Below, one piece after another: positions 62,596 through 64,000 of a stretch of 64,000 nt of DNA. Numbering within the stretch: position 1 is the stretch's first letter; the number at the start of each line of letters is the position of its first letter. The notes below the pieces were generated by a model. It had not been told where the DNA came from. It did not search any database and saw only the letters and a list, made by a program, of their open reading frames with translations. Position numbers and translations under genes: made by a program. Source of the DNA: Candidatus Gastranaerophilales bacterium (lineage in GTDB: Bacteria > Cyanobacteriota > Vampirovibrionia > Gastranaerophilales > Gastranaerophilaceae); assembly GCA_944323595.1 (NCBI GenBank), contig CALUTF010000003.1, positions 44,358 through 108,357 on the forward strand, written 5' to 3'.

Positions 62596-63741
62596 TTATT
62601 CTATAACCCAGCCGTTTGTCAGGTCTATTTTTAAAGGTTTCATTAATTTTATGTATACGATACCTTCTGCAGGAACGTCAAGTTTTTCGCCTTTAAATGC
62701 CCAGCGGACAAATTTCATAAACCAGTTTCTGTCTTTTTTTACTTCACCTATTCCCTGAAATGCTACTGTTTGGTCATTATTTGTGATAAGCAATGCATTA
62801 TCAAGTACAAGCACACCGTTTCTTACAAACCATTTGCCTGCTCTTACATCTAAAAGCTGCCCTTTGAGGTTAGAACCTTCATATACAAGGATGAATTTTT
62901 CTTTTGTAATGTAATTTTGCGGTGCTTTTGCTACATATAAGTCACCTGCTTTTGATGATTGTGAACTTATATAAGAAGTTAATTCCACAGGTATAACGGC
63001 ACCTGCCGGTATAAGACCAATGCTTCCCTGTACTATAGCGTTATCAATAACATAGCCTTCACCGGTCTTTTTACGCATTGCTTCTGCAAGTTTAGCGTTT
63101 GGATTTAATTTAGCCTGTTCCACCATTTCGTATAGAATAGCAGCGACTTCAGCTCTTGTTGCGGGTCTTGTTGCTTCAATTTTTGCTTTATCAGTTGTTG
63201 GTATTGTTACCAGCATATCAAGAATTTCAGCTTTGCCTGCCGGAATTAAGAAATAATCCGGAATGGAATCTGTATCACTGTATTTTTTTGCAAGAACTTC
63301 TTTAGCTTTATAAGGGCTGATTTGTTCAGTTGTAAGCGCATTTACTGCAACAGTAATGGATTCTGCTCTTGAAACCGAATCATCAGGTCTGAAATTTTCG
63401 GCTTTGTCTGAATTTGATATCAAATCAAAATAGACTGCCTTTTGTATGGAGTCATAAGCCCAGTGTTCAGGAGTAATATCCTGAAAATTAATTGTTTGTG
63501 CAACGTTAGCATGTTCTTGTCTAAGTGCTTTTATTGCCATTGTTGCAAATTCCGCTCTCGTTACATTGTCATCCGGTTTGAATGTTCCGTCAGGGTAGCC
63601 AACAATGACCCCTTGTTCTGATAACTCTTCAATTTGTTTGGATGCCCAGTGGGTTGAATCTACATCTGGAAATGCCAGTGCAGGCATTAGCGTACACGAT
63701 AGTACCATTGTCGAAAAAGCAATTTTAAATATGTTTTTCAT
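62596..63741 (-). CDS. S-layer-homology (SLH) domain protein
   Basis: A 381-residue envelope protein. The signal peptide covers residues 1-23 (ending PALAF). Three SLH units lie at about 24-70 (FPDVDSTHWASKQIEELSEQ...VTRAEFATMA), 90-140 (FQDITPEHWAYDSIQKA...VSRAESITVA) and a degenerate third at 150-210 (YSDTDSIPDYFL...ATRAEVAAIL). SLH domains bind pyruvylated or other cell-wall polymers. The C-terminal half (about 240-380, LIPAGAVIPVELTSYISSQ...YEGSNLKGQL) is beta-rich and shared in layout with the protein at 48661. GGAGAG precedes the ATG. Confidence 0.9.
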   Translation of the reverse strand: MKNIFKIAFSTMVLSCTLMPALAFPDVDSTHWASKQIEELSEQGVIVGYPDGTFKPDDNVTRAEFATMAIKALRQEHANVAQTINFQDITPEHWAYDSIQKAVYFDLISNSDKAENFRPDDSVSRAESITVAVNALTTEQISPYKAKEVLAKKYSDTDSIPDYFLIPAGKAEILDMLVTIPTTDKAKIEATRPATRAEVAAILYEMVEQAKLNPNAKLAEAMRKKTGEGYVIDNAIVQGSIGLIPAGAVIPVELTSYISSQSSKAGDLYVAKAPQNYITKEKFILVYEGSNLKGQLLDVRAGKWFVRNGVLVLDNALLITNNDQTVAFQGIGEVKKDRNWFMKFVRWAFKGEKLDVPAEGIVYIKLMKPLKIDLTNGWVIE

Positions 63742-63770
63742 AATTCTCTCCTATATAATTCCACATTATA

Positions 63771-63799
63771 ATTTTACAATTTTTGCGTATTATTTTCAA
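63771..63799 (-). promoter_or_regulatory. Promoter of the SLH-protein gene
   Basis: TTGAAA, an exact 17-nt spacer and TAAAAT on the minus strand. The leader would be about 24 nt and holds GGAGAG. Confidence 0.65.
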
Positions 63800-63883
63800 T
63801 ACGTTTAAAAATAGTGAGTTTTAATTATTAAAATTTATTACGAATCTTTCAAACGCGAGATGCTGAAAATACATGTTAGCACT

Positions 63884-63911
63884 AAAAAAGACTCCTTATA
63901 AAAGGAGTCTT
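63884..63911 (-). terminator. Terminator of a transcript entering from beyond the window
   Basis: On the minus strand a perfect 10-bp stem AAGACTCCTT/AAGGAGTCTT with a 4-nt loop is followed by a T-run. It lies 143 nt before the SLH gene start. Confidence 0.7.
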
Positions 63912-64000
63912 AAAAATGGTGGACAGGGGTAAGGACTCCGTTATGAACTGACTAAATGTCAGTTTATAATGGAGGGGAGAACCACCACGGTGGTGAGAAA
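63912..64000 (-). ncRNA. Structured RNA end or leader, family not identified
   Basis: On the minus strand a 17-bp imperfect hairpin (63936-63974) is enclosed by GGTGG/CCACC (63918-63922 with 63982-63986). The inner CCACC-complement can pair alternatively with GGTGG at 63989-63993, giving two mutually exclusive folds. The terminator at 63884-63911 follows. It may be the 3' end of a non-coding RNA or an attenuator ahead of the SLH gene. The rest lies outside the window. Confidence 0.35.

Noticed and set aside
63918..63986. Minus-strand sequence ending CCACCA, suggestive of a tRNA or tmRNA end
   Set aside because: A T-loop (TTC-R-A) and a 7-bp acceptor stem cannot be formed. Only GGTGG/CCACC pairs at the ends.
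1..64000. CRISPR array, insertion sequence or prophage
   Set aside because: No direct-repeat and spacer array, transposase motif or phage structural gene was found on either strand.

Overview
The window is AT-rich, densely packed bacterial chromosome with short intergenic gaps. I see no transposase, phage module, CRISPR array, rRNA or recognisable tRNA. The gene mix fits a flagellated, anaerobic, non-photosynthetic relative of cyanobacteria (Vampirovibrionia/Melainabacteria, most likely gut Gastranaerophilales). It includes flagellar hook genes, an S-layer-homology (SLH) protein, a VKOR-thioredoxin fusion of cyanobacterial type, 2-hydroxyacyl-CoA dehydratase activase components, a stand-alone glycine dehydrogenase subunit 2, QueH, and several secreted or membrane proteins of no known family. 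The assignment is an inference from gene content and was not tested by phylogeny.

Layout. 1-3730: leftward operon of a sigma factor, gcvPB, a COG3581-type activase component and a membrane protein cut by the window edge. 3859-6709: universal stress protein and a convergent GH38 alpha-mannosidase. 6839-9872: a secreted repeat protein, then a fliJ / fliK-like / hook-protein operon closed by a terminator. 9970-10977: BadF/HgdC-type activase ATPase. 11076-16767: leftward housekeeping genes (dtd, rlmN, cysteine-cluster protein, a large protein with an internal duplication, purine nucleoside phosphorylase, a probable omega subunit). 16873-20683: MCE protein, upp, and a two-headed peptidoglycan hydrolase. 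20710-26175: asparaginase-II family protein, MshEN-like protein, VKOR-DsbA, queH and tandem WYL regulators. 26427-26779: an apparent ~315-nt non-coding RNA whose terminator overlaps the anmK promoter. 28022-28813: two small proteins sharing a C-terminal motif. 28810-35531: long leftward run (nnrD, trmL, CDP-alcohol phosphatidyltransferase, oxidoreductase, GT2, PBP4, nitrilase, DUF374 acyltransferase). 35672-42256: tig-clpP-clpX-polA. 42273-52093: tlyA, tatD, gatD, a flippase-like protein, proS, a TPR protein, a secreted protein, a GT-A-like protein and a CHASE2-GGDEF protein. 52120-58053: a short unknown gene, rpsU, the DUF2229 activase component, tandem GT4 glycosyltransferases and a UmuC-type polymerase. 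58050-62333: a three-gene glycan cassette. 62596-64000: SLH protein and an unidentified structured RNA end.

How the genes work together. Envelope biology dominates: peptidoglycan making, trimming and recycling (gatD, PBP4, amidase-lysozyme, AnmK), phospholipid synthesis and transport (phosphatidyltransferase, DUF374, MCE), disulfide formation, the S-layer protein, and surface glycans (six glycosyltransferase-like proteins and a CMP-sugar synthetase). Three separately encoded parts of the giant 2-hydroxyacyl-CoA dehydratase activase-like protein (COG1924, COG3580, COG3581) lie in three different places. Two patterns run across the window. At least eight genes have a TATAAT-like -10 box only 6-8 nt before the start codon, which predicts leaderless mRNAs beside genes with strong AAGGAG sites. 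The best candidate for an undescribed system is the cassette at 58050-62333, where an HMGL-type aldolase fused to a sialyltransferase-like domain sits with a CMP-sugar synthetase and a GT2 fused to a similar domain.
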